Assembly (NCBI GenBank): GCA_902779075.1
Contig: CACZAK010000119.1
Location: forward strand, 1-23,076
DNA from: an uncultured bacterium
GTDB lineage: Bacteria; Verrucomicrobiota; Kiritimatiellia; RFP12; UBA1067
Direction of reading: 5' to 3'
Length of the DNA: 23,076 nt
Below the pieces are notes generated by a model that did no database searches, was not told where the DNA came from, and saw only the letters and a program-made list of their open reading frames with translations. A program made the position numbers and the translations under genes. Positions 1-9,538 of the stretch are shown here, piece by piece (position 1 is the stretch's first letter; every line of letters begins with the position of its first letter).

Positions 1-2
1 AG

Positions 3-476
3 CTCGGCACGAAGTACACGGACGCGTTCAAGGCCGTGTACAAGAACGACCAGCTCAAGGAGAACGTGATGATCATGGGCTGCTACGGCGTGGGCGTGAG
101 CCGCACGATGCAGGCCGTGGTGGAGCAGAGCCACGACAAGGACGGCATCATCTGGCCTGCGAGCGTGGCCCCGTTCCAGGTGGTGCTCGACCTCCTCGAT
201 CCCGACAACGCGGACGTCGCGAAGGTCGCCGGCGACCTCGAGACGCAGCTGGAGGCGGCGGGCATCGACGTGCTCGTGGACGACCGCGCGGAGCGTCCGG
301 GCGTGAAGTTCAAGGACGCCGACCTCATCGGCTTCCCCGTGCGCGTGGTGGTGGGCGCGAAGGGCCTTGCGAACGGCGGCGTGGAAATCAAACGGCGCGA
401 TCAGCCGAAGGAGTCGATGATCAAAGTCGCCCCCGACGCGGCTCTCGCCGCTATTCAGTCGGCCCTTGCCGTGTAA
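3..476 (+). CDS. proS: Proline--tRNA ligase, C-terminal part (5' end outside window)
   Basis: Prolyl-tRNA synthetase charges tRNA-Pro with proline in the cytoplasm. The reading frame is open from the window edge and starts with LGTKYTDAF, the characteristic LGTKYS-like segment of bacterial ProRS. Next comes the class II motif 3 region (GCYGVGVSRTMQAVVEQ, then GIIWPASVAPFQV), and then the HGTP anticodon-binding domain with VDDRAERPGVKFKDADLIGFPVRVVVG. It stops at TAA 474-476, so about the last 157 residues are present. The GTG at position 36 is internal and is not the start. The large sensor kinase gene follows after 25 nt. No frame damage is visible in this part. Confidence 0.95.
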   Translation, partial: LGTKYTDAFKAVYKNDQLKENVMIMGCYGVGVSRTMQAVVEQSHDKDGIIWPASVAPFQVVLDLLDPDNADVAKVAGDLETQLEAAGIDVLVDDRAERPGVKFKDADLIGFPVRVVVGAKGLANGGVEIKRRDQPKESMIKVAPDAALAAIQSALAV

Positions 477-501
477 CCCTTGAGTTTGTAGGGGACGTGG
501 C

Positions 502-3500
502 GTGAGAGTGATTTCAAGGACAGCGTTGGCCGCTTTGGCCGTTTGGACCGTTGCCGCAGTCGCAAGGGCCGAGACGGTCAAAGTCGTGGATTGTGTTCGC
601 AATGCGGAACTAGACCAGTGGGCTGCGTATGACGTGAAATTCTGCCGGACAGTCATGGACGCGGTGTTCAAGCGTGCCGGGCTGGAAGTCGAACGAACCG
701 CGTTTGACGAATCGGGGATTTTCTCCGTCTCGAACGCCGAAGTCATCTGCTCGGCGTTTCGCACGCCCGAACTGCTGAAAGACTACAAGTTCCCTCTCCA
801 GCCGATAGGGCGCATGCACTTCGCGCTCTACACGACGCCGTCGCGTGCGATGTCCATGATGTCAGTCAAGATCACCGACTGGCCCAAGATGCGTGTCGGC
901 TATTCGCCGGTTTCGCAGGGGCAGGACAGCGACCGCGAGAACTACTTCAACCACGCCCGCCTGTCTCCTGAATACGTGGAGTACCCCACGAGCACCGGTG
1001 CCGAGGAGGCACTTCGCGCGGGAGATGTGGACGTCCTGTTCCTCTATACGCCTTTTGGAAAACGCCCGGAAGGTCTGGTGGAGGTTGTGCCGATCGGTGC
1101 GCGCAACGTCTATTTCGCCGTCAGGAACGACCGTCCCGAGTTGTATCAGAAGCTGCGTGACGCCTATCGTTCATACTATATCGAGGAGATTGACCAGTTC
1201 GACGCGTTGCGGGAGAAACTGCTTGGGTTCCCGAAGCCGCAGAAGCGCGTGCGCGTGGCGGCCTACGCCAGAGGCAACCTGCTGGAAATTACGCCGGACG
1301 GCGTGATGTCAGGTGCGCTGGACGTATGGTTGAAGACGATCTGCAGCCACACGCACTGGGAGCTGGACTTCGTGTTCGGCGGCTACGACGAAAGCCTTTC
1401 CGACGTCAAGGACGGGAAGCTTGACGTCATAGGAGGTCTGGGATTCGACGTCTCACGCCGTGCGCACTACCGCTTCCCGCACACGCCCATGGGGATGCTG
1501 CGCGTCTATCTCTGGACGCGTCCGGGAAGCCCCTACCGTCCTGGCGATCCCAAGAGCTGGAAAGGCATGAAGGTCGGCATGCTGTCCGGCGCCATCAGCT
1601 CGCAGCGCGCCAAGCGGCAGTTCGACAGGGATGCATCCGAGGTGTCATACCGGGAGTTCGCGACGGACCGCGCGATGCTCGCGGCCTACTTCAAGGGAGA
1701 GATCGACGCGTGCATCGACGTGGAGCAGCCCGAACTGGCGAACGAGGTGGCGCTGCATCTCTATGCGTCCCATCCGATGTACATCTGCACGTCGCTCAAG
1801 CGCACGGACATCTTCGACGAGCTGGAGAAGGCCATTGACGAGGTGTGCGACGATTTGCCGAAGTACATGCGCATGATCAGCGAGCACCACTACGGCGTGC
1901 GCAGCGAGATGGCGGCCCTGACGCTTAAGGAGGCCGAATGGCTCCATGAGCGGATCAAGGACAAAAAGCCGGTGCTGATCGACTTCTCGCCGTGGCCGTT
2001 CCAAATCTACGACGGCCATGGAAAGATGACGGGCATGGTGGACGCACTGCTCTCCGAGATCGCGCACAAGACGGGTCTGAATCTGAAGGCCGCGCCGCAG
2101 ACCGGCATCCAGACTGCCGAGGCCAAGTTCATGCGTGGGGAGACGGACTTCTGGGTCCCGTTCCCGGAGGTAGCCCAGGAGGCCACGTACGGGGCTACCA
2201 GCGTATTCTCCCTGCCGATTCCGCAGACCGTAGCCAAGCAGTACGGCGCGAAGGAGGAATACCAGGAACTGGAAATGTTCGCCAGGCCGGACGTCGCGCC
2301 GGAGCTCGTGTCGATCCTGCGCAAGGCTGTCAACGGCATAGATTCGTCCTACCTCCAAGAGGTGATCATGAGCGCCGCCGTCGAGCGCAAGGTCGTCCAC
2401 CGCGTGTTCGGGATGACGCGCGAGGAACTGACCGTGGCGATTATCGTGGTAGCCCTCGTCATCATGATGGCCGTGGCCGCATACGGTATCGTGATGATGA
2501 TTCTCCTCAAGAAGGAGGCGGCTCGTGCCAACAAGGCCGCAGCCACCGCAGAAGACCATGCGCAGGCGAAGACGCGGTTCCTCGCGATGATGTCGCATGA
2601 GCTGCGCACGCCGCTCAACGCCGTGATCGGGTTCGCGGAGTTCATGTCGCGCGAGGGATTGGGCGAGTTAAAGCGCAAAGAGTACACGGACGGCATCCTG
2701 CTGAGCGCGACGGCCCTTCTGGAGCTGATCAACGACATCCTGGACCTCTCAAAGCTGGAGGCCGGTGCCATGAACATGCGCACGGGCGCGTGCGACGCCG
2801 AACAGCTCCTCCGCGAACTGCCGGCGATCTTCGGCTACCGGGTGCGCCGCCACGGAGTGAAGCTCCGCATCGAGACCAAGGGCGACGTCCCCATGCCGGT
2901 AGTGGAGCTCTCCCAGCAGGGGATGCGCCAGATCCTCATCAACCTCGTCGGCAACGCCGCGAAATTCACGGAACGCGGCGAGATAGTAGTGACCATGGAC
3001 TGGGCTGCAGCCACGCGCACGCTCACGCTGGAAGTGACCGATACGGGCTGCGGCATCTCGGAGGAGAAGATGTCCAAGCTCTTCGATCCGTTCGTGCAGG
3101 ACATCGCCAGCCGCATGCGCAACAACAGCGGTGGGGACCTCAAGGGGACGGGACTCGGTCTGCCGATCGTCAAGCGGATGGTGGAGAGCGCGGAGGGCAC
3201 GATCACGGCGGCAAGCGAGCTTGGCAAGGGAACGACGTTCCGCATAGAAATTCCCAATCTGAGGGTCATCGACCACATGTCCACCGCCCCGCGCGCCGCT
3301 GAGGAGACCATCCGCGCGGCTCTTCCGGAACGCGTGCTCGTGGTGGACGACATGGCCATGAACAGGAAGATCCTCGGCATTCACCTCGCCAACCTCAAGA
3401 TCAAGGACATCCGCTACGCCGACAACGGCGAGACGGCGATGGAGGTGATGAGGGAATGGGTGCCGGACCTGGTGCTGTCCGACATGTGGATGCCGAAGAT

Positions 3501-3681
3501 GGACGGTACCCAGCTGGCGGAGGCGATGCGCCGTACCCGCGAACTGGCAGAAATACCCATCGTGGCCGTGACCGCCGACGTAGATGTGGGGTCCACGTAC
3601 GACATGAGCCTCTTCGCGAAGATCATCGCAAAGCCAGTGACAGCCGACAAACTTCGTGCGCTGTTTGGGGAGATCGGCTAA
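502..3681 (+). CDS. Hybrid sensor histidine kinase with tandem periplasmic solute-binding domains and C-terminal receiver
   Basis: This 1059-aa protein begins with a GTG start preceded by a purine-rich GTAGGGG. A signal peptide covers residues 1-23, ending ARAE. The long periplasmic part looks like tandem SBP_bac_3-type domains: about 24-245, about 250-475 (from KRVRVAAYARGNLLEITPDG), and a shorter third from about 488 (KKPVLIDFSPWPFQIYDG). One membrane helix lies near 643-667. The HisKA H-box MMSHELRTPLNAV carries the phospho-acceptor His699. The HATPase has its N box at Asn818, a DTGCGIS box at 847 and GTGLGLPIVKRM. The receiver has Asp949/Asp950, phospho-acceptor Asp994 (LSDMWMPKMDG) and Lys1044. 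It probably senses a small periplasmic ligand, such as an amino acid, and relays phosphate to an unlinked Hpt or regulator. No DNA-binding output domain is present. The ligand is unknown. Confidence 0.92.
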   Translation: MRVISRTALAALAVWTVAAVARAETVKVVDCVRNAELDQWAAYDVKFCRTVMDAVFKRAGLEVERTAFDESGIFSVSNAEVICSAFRTPELLKDYKFPLQPIGRMHFALYTTPSRAMSMMSVKITDWPKMRVGYSPVSQGQDSDRENYFNHARLSPEYVEYPTSTGAEEALRAGDVDVLFLYTPFGKRPEGLVEVVPIGARNVYFAVRNDRPELYQKLRDAYRSYYIEEIDQFDALREKLLGFPKPQKRVRVAAYARGNLLEITPDGVMSGALDVWLKTICSHTHWELDFVFGGYDESLSDVKDGKLDVIGGLGFDVSRRAHYRFPHTPMGMLRVYLWTRPGSPYRPGDPKSWKGMKVGMLSGAISSQRAKRQFDRDASEVSYREFATDRAMLAAYFKGEIDACIDVEQPELANEVALHLYASHPMYICTSLKRTDIFDELEKAIDEVCDDLPKYMRMISEHHYGVRSEMAALTLKEAEWLHERIKDKKPVLIDFSPWPFQIYDGHGKMTGMVDALLSEIAHKTGLNLKAAPQTGIQTAEAKFMRGETDFWVPFPEVAQEATYGATSVFSLPIPQTVAKQYGAKEEYQELEMFARPDVAPELVSILRKAVNGIDSSYLQEVIMSAAVERKVVHRVFGMTREELTVAIIVVALVIMMAVAAYGIVMMILLKKEAARANKAAATAEDHAQAKTRFLAMMSHELRTPLNAVIGFAEFMSREGLGELKRKEYTDGILLSATALLELINDILDLSKLEAGAMNMRTGACDAEQLLRELPAIFGYRVRRHGVKLRIETKGDVPMPVVELSQQGMRQILINLVGNAAKFTERGEIVVTMDWAAATRTLTLEVTDTGCGISEEKMSKLFDPFVQDIASRMRNNSGGDLKGTGLGLPIVKRMVESAEGTITAASELGKGTTFRIEIPNLRVIDHMSTAPRAAEETIRAALPERVLVVDDMAMNRKILGIHLANLKIKDIRYADNGETAMEVMREWVPDLVLSDMWMPKMDGTQLAEAMRRTRELAEIPIVAVTADVDVGSTYDMSLFAKIIAKPVTADKLRALFGEIG

Positions 3682-3694
3682 AACCAACCCAGAG

Positions 3695-3742
3695 GGAAGA
3701 GCATCATGGAAATGGCATTTGTCATTTCCATGATGCTCTTCC
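3695..3742 (+). terminator. Long perfect hairpin after the sensor kinase gene (terminator-like)
   Basis: Arms 3695-3714 and 3723-3742 are perfect 20-nt reverse complements (GGAAGAGCATCATGGAAATG and its complement). One more C-G pair and a G-U pair inside leave a 4-nt ATTT loop. The hairpin starts 13 nt after the kinase stop and ends before the ATPase gene. It lacks the T-run of a classical intrinsic terminator, so it could also be an mRNA-stabilising stem or a mobile-element end. The pairing is seen directly; the termination role is inferred. Confidence 0.55.
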
Positions 3743-3806
3743 TATTGCGTGCGAAACAGAAATATGATAGAATTACTCCGTTCCAGTTGAAAGGAAAAGA
3801 TTCGTT

Positions 3807-5264
3807 GTGTTTATAGGAAGAGAAGAGCAACTGAAACAGTTGGGCGACCTATGGCGGAGGGATGTGGCATCTCTTGTCACATGCCGCGGGAGGCGTCGCA
3901 TCGGCAAATCTACGCTGATTGCTGAGTTTGCAAGCCGTAACCATGTGCGCTTTCTAAAACTTGAGGGACTTCCTCCTCGCAAGGGCGTGACGAACGAAAT
4001 GCAGCTGGAGGTGTTTGCCCGCCAGTTGGCAGAGCAGACGCAAAGCCCATTTGAACCTCTGACAAACTGGTTTGATGCGTTTGCCCGTCTGGACAAGCAT
4101 ATCGACAAGCGGGCAAAGACGGTGGTGCTGCTGGACGAGATTTCGTGGATGGGCAAGTTCGACGTGAATTTCCCGGGCCATCTCAAATATGCGTGGGACA
4201 ACAGATTCTCAAAGAAAGCAAAGCTGATTGTCGTTTTGTGTGGGTCTGTTTCAAGCTGGATTGACAAGTATATTCTCAAGAGCAAGGGGTTTGTCGGCCG
4301 TCCGTCGCTGAACCTTGTCATCCCCGAATTGTCAATGCGCGAATCGTACGCCTTTTGGGAAAAGAGGGGGGCCGGGAGCAGGGTTTCCACCAGCGCAGTG
4401 GTGGACATTCTCTCGATTACCGGAGGCGTGCCGAAATACCTTGAAAGTGTTGATCCGACTCTTGATGCAAACGAGAACATCTCGAAGTTGTGCTTTAGGC
4501 CGGGTGGCCTTCTTGTTGACGAGTTCGACGAGATATTCGACGATTCTCTCGATGAGAACCTTGGATTCAAGAAGAAACTGTTGATGGCATTGGCCGAAGG
4601 GGCAAAGTCCCCGTCAGAACTCGCCGAGTCCTTGCAGGTGGAAGTCGGCGGATTTATATCGGGGAATCTTGCCGGCCTTGAGACGGCGGGCTTCGTCGCT
4701 AAAGACGAGGGCGTCAATCCGCAGAACGGGAAAAGATCCAACCTTGTGCGTTACAGGATATGCGACAACTATACGCGCTTCTACCTGAAGTACATCGAAC
4801 CGAATCGCGGCCTGATCAAGAAGGGCGCATACAATTTCATGTCCGTGGAACAATTGCCTGGGTGGAACTCGATCCTTGGCCTTCAATTCGAGTCGCTGAT
4901 CTGCAACAACCTTGTTGGGGTATTGAAAGCCCTAGATTTGGACCGAACGCTTCTGCTTTCCGCTGCGCCGTATCGTCAAGGCGAGACGAAACGCCTGAAA
5001 GGTTGCCAGATTGACCTTCTTCTGCAGACGAGGCGTGCGGTCTATGTGATTGAAATCAAACGCAGGAATTCCATAGGTGAGGAGGTCGTGGACGAGGTTC
5101 GAGAAAAGATGGCGCGGCTCAAGGTGAGGCGTGGCATGAGCGTTATACCTGTCCTGATTTACGGGGGGCATGTCTCTGCAAGGATAGCGGCCGACGGATT
5201 CTTTGCTAGGATGATTCCCGCCGAAGAAATTCTGGGGGCAGGTGAATATACGGTATTCGGCTGA
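3807..5264 (+). CDS. AAA ATPase with C-terminal DUF234/PD-(D/E)XK nuclease-like domain
   Basis: This is a 485-aa cytoplasmic protein of the 'ATPase predominantly from Archaea' plus DUF234 architecture. Walker A is GRRRIGKST (residues 28-36), Walker B is VVLLDEISWM (106-115, Asp110/Glu111), and a sensor-like LIVVLCGSVSSW follows. A winged-helix-like middle segment leads to a C-terminal restriction-endonuclease-like core. There QIDLLL (Asp403) and VIEIKR (Glu416-x-Lys418) give the D-x(12)-ExK signature. The start is GTG, with AAGGAAA upstream at 3791-3797 and TATGAT at 3763 as a possible -10 box. Base composition is clearly more A/T-rich than in the neighbours, which suggests horizontal transfer. 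No metabolic role is established for the family; an effect on DNA or a defence role is conjecture. Confidence 0.88.
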   Translation: MFIGREEQLKQLGDLWRRDVASLVTCRGRRRIGKSTLIAEFASRNHVRFLKLEGLPPRKGVTNEMQLEVFARQLAEQTQSPFEPLTNWFDAFARLDKHIDKRAKTVVLLDEISWMGKFDVNFPGHLKYAWDNRFSKKAKLIVVLCGSVSSWIDKYILKSKGFVGRPSLNLVIPELSMRESYAFWEKRGAGSRVSTSAVVDILSITGGVPKYLESVDPTLDANENISKLCFRPGGLLVDEFDEIFDDSLDENLGFKKKLLMALAEGAKSPSELAESLQVEVGGFISGNLAGLETAGFVAKDEGVNPQNGKRSNLVRYRICDNYTRFYLKYIEPNRGLIKKGAYNFMSVEQLPGWNSILGLQFESLICNNLVGVLKALDLDRTLLLSAAPYRQGETKRLKGCQIDLLLQTRRAVYVIEIKRRNSIGEEVVDEVREKMARLKVRRGMSVIPVLIYGGHVSARIAADGFFARMIPAEEILGAGEYTVFG

Positions 5265-5270
5265 GATTTT

Positions 5271-5288
5271 TGATATACTATCCGCCAC
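5271..5288 (+). promoter_or_regulatory. Extended -10 promoter, predicted leaderless, for kinase 1
   Basis: TGA-TATACT (5271-5279) is an extended -10 box. It is followed by ATCCGCCAC and then the ATG at 5289, only 9 nt after the box. Transcription would start within about 3 nt of the start codon, and no Shine-Dalgarno sequence fits. No -35 hexamer is obvious, as expected for extended -10 promoters. The same layout occurs upstream of 6372 and 15855. Confidence 0.6.
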
Positions 5289-6326
<1,038 letters not shown>

Positions 6327-6354
6327 AAGCGGGATGTCGCACGAAACCTAAATA

Positions 6355-6371
6355 TGCTATACTGTGCGCCG
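6355..6371 (+). promoter_or_regulatory. Extended -10 promoter, predicted leaderless, for kinase 2
   Basis: TGC-TATACT (6355-6363) is followed by GTGCGCCG and ATG 6372, 8 nt after the -10 box. An in-frame ATG at 6354 would place the promoter inside the gene, so the start at 6372 is preferred. The CGCC after the box matches the promoters of kinase 1 and folC. Confidence 0.6.
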
Positions 6372-7532
6372 ATGAAAACAGAGACTAGTGACATGAATGA
6401 CAGCAGAGCCCTTTCCAGAGAGGAGGGGGCGGTTGTGTTTGAGCCGGGGGAGTCGTTCCACGGCTACATAATCGAAAAGCAGATTGGAAAGGGCGGGCTG
6501 GGAACCATCTGGCTCGGACGCCATAACATGCTCGACACCTTGTTCGCGATCAAGGTCCTCGATCCCGAAATCGCCAAGGAGAAACCCGAGTATGTGAAAA
6601 GGTTTGTCCGGGAGGCTAAGCTGGCGACGCGGATGCGCCATCCCAACCTCGTGGCGGTCCATGACGCAGGGTACGATGAATCCCGCGGCCTGTATTTCCT
6701 CGTGATGGACTACGTCAAGGGCGATACGCTTCGTTCCACCATCGCCTTCGGCGGTGCGCAGCCAGAGAAGGACGCCGTTCGCATAATCCTGCAGGTCGCA
6801 GACGTACTCGTGGCGGCGCAGCGTTTCGGCATGGTCCACCGCGACCTCAAGCCCGAGAACATCATGCTGACCTCCGACGGTAACGTCAAGCTCCTTGATC
6901 TCGGGGTCGCGAAGATATCGGACGGCAGCGATTCCCTCAAGACGACGGCCAAAACCGTTTTTGGCACGCCTGCCTACATCTCGCCTGAACAGGCCATAGA
7001 TTCAAGTACCGTCGATACGCGCGCCGACATCTACAGTCTGGGCGTCATCCTATTCGAACTCCTTTGCGGGCGGCGTCCGTACACGGGCGACACGGCGCAG
7101 GAGGTCTTGCTGCAGCTGCTTGACCCGTCCCCGATTCCAGATGTGCGAACGTTCAACGACAAGGTGTCGTCCGAGTTGTCGGACGTATTGTTGCGCATGT
7201 GCGCGAAGAAACGGGAGGATCGGTTGGCGTCACCGAAGGCCTTGATTGAGACGTTCAGGCGCCTGGGTTACGGGATGCCTTCGTCCGACGAGGCAGAGTT
7301 CGCACCCGAAGCGGATGTTTCGTCCGAGGGCATGGTTCAGGATCTAATCCCCGATCCGGAGAAGGCGTCGTCAGATGGTGAGAGCCTTACGCTGGAAACC
7401 CAGGACGAGGAAGTGCAGGAATTCCTGGCCAACCTGAGGCGCGCGCGCATGCGCAAGCGCCTTGTGTTATGGGGCGTTGTCGGTTGCCTGATCGTTCTTT
7501 TGGCTGCGTTGCTCTGGCGTTTCCTGGCGTGA
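6372..7532 (+). CDS. Membrane-anchored Ser/Thr protein kinase (Hanks type), copy 2
   Basis: This 386-aa paralogue of the preceding kinase has glycine loop [12 protein letters not shown], Lys61 ([13 protein letters not shown]), Glu81, HRDLKPEN (156-163), DLG (176-178), and [16 protein letters not shown] region of about 80 residues rich in Asp, Glu and Ser (about 305-355) separates the kinase from a C-terminal membrane helix (about 366-385). There is no extracellular domain. The acidic linker could be regulatory or autophosphorylated (inference). The two kinases share the phrases VHDAG, DPE(L/I)AK and IPDVRT-like segments, which indicates a tandem duplication followed by divergence. Its own promoter just upstream suggests separate expression, with the phosphoesterase gene downstream likely cotranscribed (28-nt gap). 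Confidence 0.93.
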   Translation: MKTETSDMNDSRALSREEGAVVFEPGESFHGYIIEKQIGKGGLGTIWLGRHNMLDTLFAIKVLDPEIAKEKPEYVKRFVREAKLATRMRHPNLVAVHDAGYDESRGLYFLVMDYVKGDTLRSTIAFGGAQPEKDAVRIILQVADVLVAAQRFGMVHRDLKPENIMLTSDGNVKLLDLGVAKISDGSDSLKTTAKTVFGTPAYISPEQAIDSSTVDTRADIYSLGVILFELLCGRRPYTGDTAQEVLLQLLDPSPIPDVRTFNDKVSSELSDVLLRMCAKKREDRLASPKALIETFRRLGYGMPSSDEAEFAPEADVSSEGMVQDLIPDPEKASSDGESLTLETQDEEVQEFLANLRRARMRKRLVLWGVVGCLIVLLAALLWRFLA

Positions 7533-7560
7533 TGCGTTCTGGTGCAAGGAAAGTGGTAAG

Positions 7561-8349
7561 ATGAAATACGCTGTCATGAGCGACGCGCATGCGAATCCTC
7601 TGGCGCTGGAGACGGCGCTGGCAGATGCGCGTGCTGCGGATTGCGGCAAGTTCATCCTGCTCGGGGACGTTACCGGATATGGATACGACCCAAAGAGGAC
7701 TCTGGAGCTTGTCCGCGAGAACTTCGACGTAGTCCTGATGGGCAACCACGACTCCGCGTGCGTCGAACTCGAACCGGAATGGGAAGTGGTCACGAACTAC
7801 AACTACGACTTCGACCGGATGGCTCGCGAACTGCTGACGGAGGAGGAGAAGGCGTGGCTGCGCGGGCGCGGGTATCTGCACGAGGAGGAGGGGTTCGTAT
7901 GCACGCACGGCGACTTCACGGATCCGAAAATGTGGAACTACATCATATATCCCGATGCTGCGGAGCAGAACTTCCTCTCCCGTGCCGAGCAGCTGATGTT
8001 CTGCGGGCACACGCACCATGCGGCGATCTGGGAAAAGACGGGGAAGGGCGCGTGTCGCCTGAAGCTTGAGAAACACTTCAGGGAGCCCGCCGTCAAGGCG
8101 GAGTCGGTCTCGTTCAAGCTGAACCATACGAGCCGCTACATCGTCAACGTCGGGAGCGTTGGCTACCCGAGGAACGACCTCTGCTGCTCATACGGCATCT
8201 TCGACTCGGATGCGCGGCAAATGACAATCCGGCGTCTGCCGTTCGACTTCAAGTCGTATATCACCGAAATGACGGACCACGACCTCAAGTTGCCTGGCTG
8301 GCTCTGTCGGCTCCTGCTTGCCGCGCAGGCAAGGCAGGAGCAGGAATGA
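7561..8349 (+). CDS. Calcineurin-like metallophosphoesterase
   Basis: This 262-aa cytoplasmic enzyme has the full di-metal phosphoesterase motif set: SDAHAN (Asp8, His10), GDVTGYG (Asp36), GNHDS (Asn62, His63, Asp64), THGDF (His116) and GHTHH (His150, His152). It resembles the YfcE/PrpE-like branch of small bacterial phosphoesterases. An AAGGA sequence lies upstream within the short gap after kinase 2, so it is probably the last gene of the kinase transcription unit. That position makes it a candidate protein-Ser/Thr phosphatase opposing the kinases, because no PP2C gene is nearby. This is inference; nucleotide or other phosphomonoesters are equally possible substrates. It ends 3 nt from the convergent purM stop. 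Confidence 0.85.
   Translation: MKYAVMSDAHANPLALETALADARAADCGKFILLGDVTGYGYDPKRTLELVRENFDVVLMGNHDSACVELEPEWEVVTNYNYDFDRMARELLTEEEKAWLRGRGYLHEEEGFVCTHGDFTDPKMWNYIIYPDAAEQNFLSRAEQLMFCGHTHHAAIWEKTGKGACRLKLEKHFREPAVKAESVSFKLNHTSRYIVNVGSVGYPRNDLCCSYGIFDSDARQMTIRRLPFDFKSYITEMTDHDLKLPGWLCRLLLAAQARQEQE
8310..8341. terminator. Hairpin between convergent phosphoesterase gene and purM
   Basis: 8310-8322 pairs with 8328-8341 as a 13-bp stem with one bulged G and a 5-nt loop (GCTCCTGC-TTGCC against GGCAA-g-GGCAGGAGC). It lies inside the last codons of the phosphoesterase gene and 12 nt past the purM stop, where a bidirectional terminator would sit. There is no T-run on either side, so the termination role is inferred. 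Confidence 0.45.
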
Positions 8350-8352
8350 CCG

Positions 8353-9417
8353 TCACTTCGAGAAGATGACCTGAGGCCAGTTCGGCTTGCGCACGCGGAT
8401 CACGCCGATCTGGTACCAGGGCTGGCGGACGTTCTTGAACACCGTCTTCATGCGCAGGAGCGAGGTCTTCGGCACGATGAGGACGAACCCGATGCCCATG
8501 TTGAACACGCGGTACATCTCGTCGTGGTCGACCTTGCCCTGGCGCTCGATGAAGTTGAAGATCGTCGGGACGGGCCACGTGGTGCGGTCGATCTCGGCCG
8601 TTACGGCCTTGGGGAGGACGCGCGGGATGTTGTCCTGGAAGCCGCCTCCGGTGATGTGGGCCATGCCGGTAATCTTGATGTTGTTGTCAAGGAGGCGTCC
8701 GACGGGCTTGAGGAAGCTTTTATGCACGGCGAGAAGGGCGTCGCCGATCGTCTGGTCCGTGCCCGGAAGCTTGTCCTGCGGGGCCATCTGGCAGATGTCG
8801 AAGAACACGCGGCGCGCAAGGGAGTAGCCGTTCGTCTGGAGTCCGCCGGACGGGAGGCCGATGATGACGTCTCCGGCGCGGATGGACTGCCCCGTGACGA
8901 GCTTGCGGCGGGAGACCGTGCCGACGATCGTGCCGACGAGGTCGTATTCGTTTGCGGGGTAGAGGCCGGGCATTTCGGCGGTTTCGCCGCCGAGGAGGGC
9001 CATGTTGTTCTCCTTGCACGCCTTGCAGATGCCGCGGACGACCTGCTCGAACGTGGTGCCGTCGATTTTGGACGCGCCCACGTAGTCCATGAAGAAGAGG
9101 GGCTTCGCGCCCTGCACGAGGATGTCGTTCACGCAGTGGTTCACGATGTCCTGGCCGACCGTATCGTGCCGCTTCATCATCGCGGCGACCTTGAGCTTGG
9201 TGCCCACGCCGTCCGTGGACGATACGAGCAGCGTATCCTTCGGGCTGCCCTGCGGCAGACGGCAGAGGCCGCCGAACGAGCCGATCCCGCCCACGACGTT
9301 GACCGTCTTCGTTGATCCAACGAGTGCTTTGACTGCCTTAAGGGCGTCCATCTTGTTGTCGATGTTCACGCCGGCTGCGGCGTAGGCGGATTTTGTGGCG
9401 GCTGCAGGATTGCTCAC
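8353..9417 (-). CDS. purM: Phosphoribosylformylglycinamidine cyclo-ligase
   Basis: AIR synthetase closes the imidazole ring in step 5 of de novo purine synthesis, using ATP. At 354 aa it is about the normal family length. Visible family motifs are GGIGSFGGLCRLP, SSTDGVGTKLKVA (66-78), NHCVNDILVQGAKPLFFMDY (93-112), LGGETAEMPGLY, GLPSGGLQTNGYSLAR, ITGGGFQDNIPRVLP and FNMGIGFVLIV. The start is GTG at 9415-9417 with GGAG about 9 nt upstream, behind a near-consensus sigma-70 promoter. The gene is transcribed divergently from rpoD and stands alone, not in a pur operon. A small CCGCA/TGCGG hairpin (9444-9456) lies in its leader; I see no PurR-type operator or known purine riboswitch. Confidence 0.96.
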   Translation of the reverse strand: MSNPAAATKSAYAAAGVNIDNKMDALKAVKALVGSTKTVNVVGGIGSFGGLCRLPQGSPKDTLLVSSTDGVGTKLKVAAMMKRHDTVGQDIVNHCVNDILVQGAKPLFFMDYVGASKIDGTTFEQVVRGICKACKENNMALLGGETAEMPGLYPANEYDLVGTIVGTVSRRKLVTGQSIRAGDVIIGLPSGGLQTNGYSLARRVFFDICQMAPQDKLPGTDQTIGDALLAVHKSFLKPVGRLLDNNIKITGMAHITGGGFQDNIPRVLPKAVTAEIDRTTWPVPTIFNFIERQGKVDHDEMYRVFNMGIGFVLIVPKTSLLRMKTVFKNVRQPWYQIGVIRVRKPNWPQVIFSK

Positions 9418-9470
9418 GTCTGTTTTCTCCAGTTTTTTTATTCACCGCAAAATGCGGAAAAGCGGGGAAA

Positions 9471-9499
9471 ATTATAGCATAATTTTTTTATCAATGCAA
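9471..9499 (-). promoter_or_regulatory. Sigma-70 promoter of purM
   Basis: On the minus strand, TTGCAT (9494-9499) and TATAAT (9471-9476) are separated by exactly 17 nt. The predicted transcription start is near 9464, giving a leader of about 45-50 nt that includes the GGAG ribosome site and a 5-bp CCGCA/TGCGG hairpin. Confidence 0.75.
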
Positions 9500-9503
9500 C
9501 CCC

Positions 9504-9532
9504 TTGACGGTAAGTCAAAAAAATGATAAACT
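9504..9532 (+). promoter_or_regulatory. Sigma-70 promoter of rpoD, upstream copy
   Basis: TTGACG (9504-9509), a 17-nt spacer, and TAAACT (9527-9532). It lies back to back with the purM promoter; the two -35 regions are only a few bases apart. It could drive rpoD with a leader of about 40 nt. Confidence 0.45.
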
Positions 9533-9538
9533 ACCCCC

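Noticed and set aside
1645..2598. Long minus-strand open frame (317 codons) opposite the sensor kinase
   Set aside because: It is antisense to clearly conserved solute-binding and membrane segments. Its translation is rich in His, Arg and Leu with no motif, as expected for a G+C-rich shadow frame.
6354..6371. Upstream ATG as start of kinase 2 (MLYCAP...)
   Set aside because: The codons are the -10 box and start-site motif. The matched layout at the other two genes supports ATG 6372.
9444..9456. Purine riboswitch or attenuator in the purM leader
   Set aside because: Only a 5-bp CCGCA/TGCGG hairpin is present. The leader is too short and lacks the conserved purine aptamer core.
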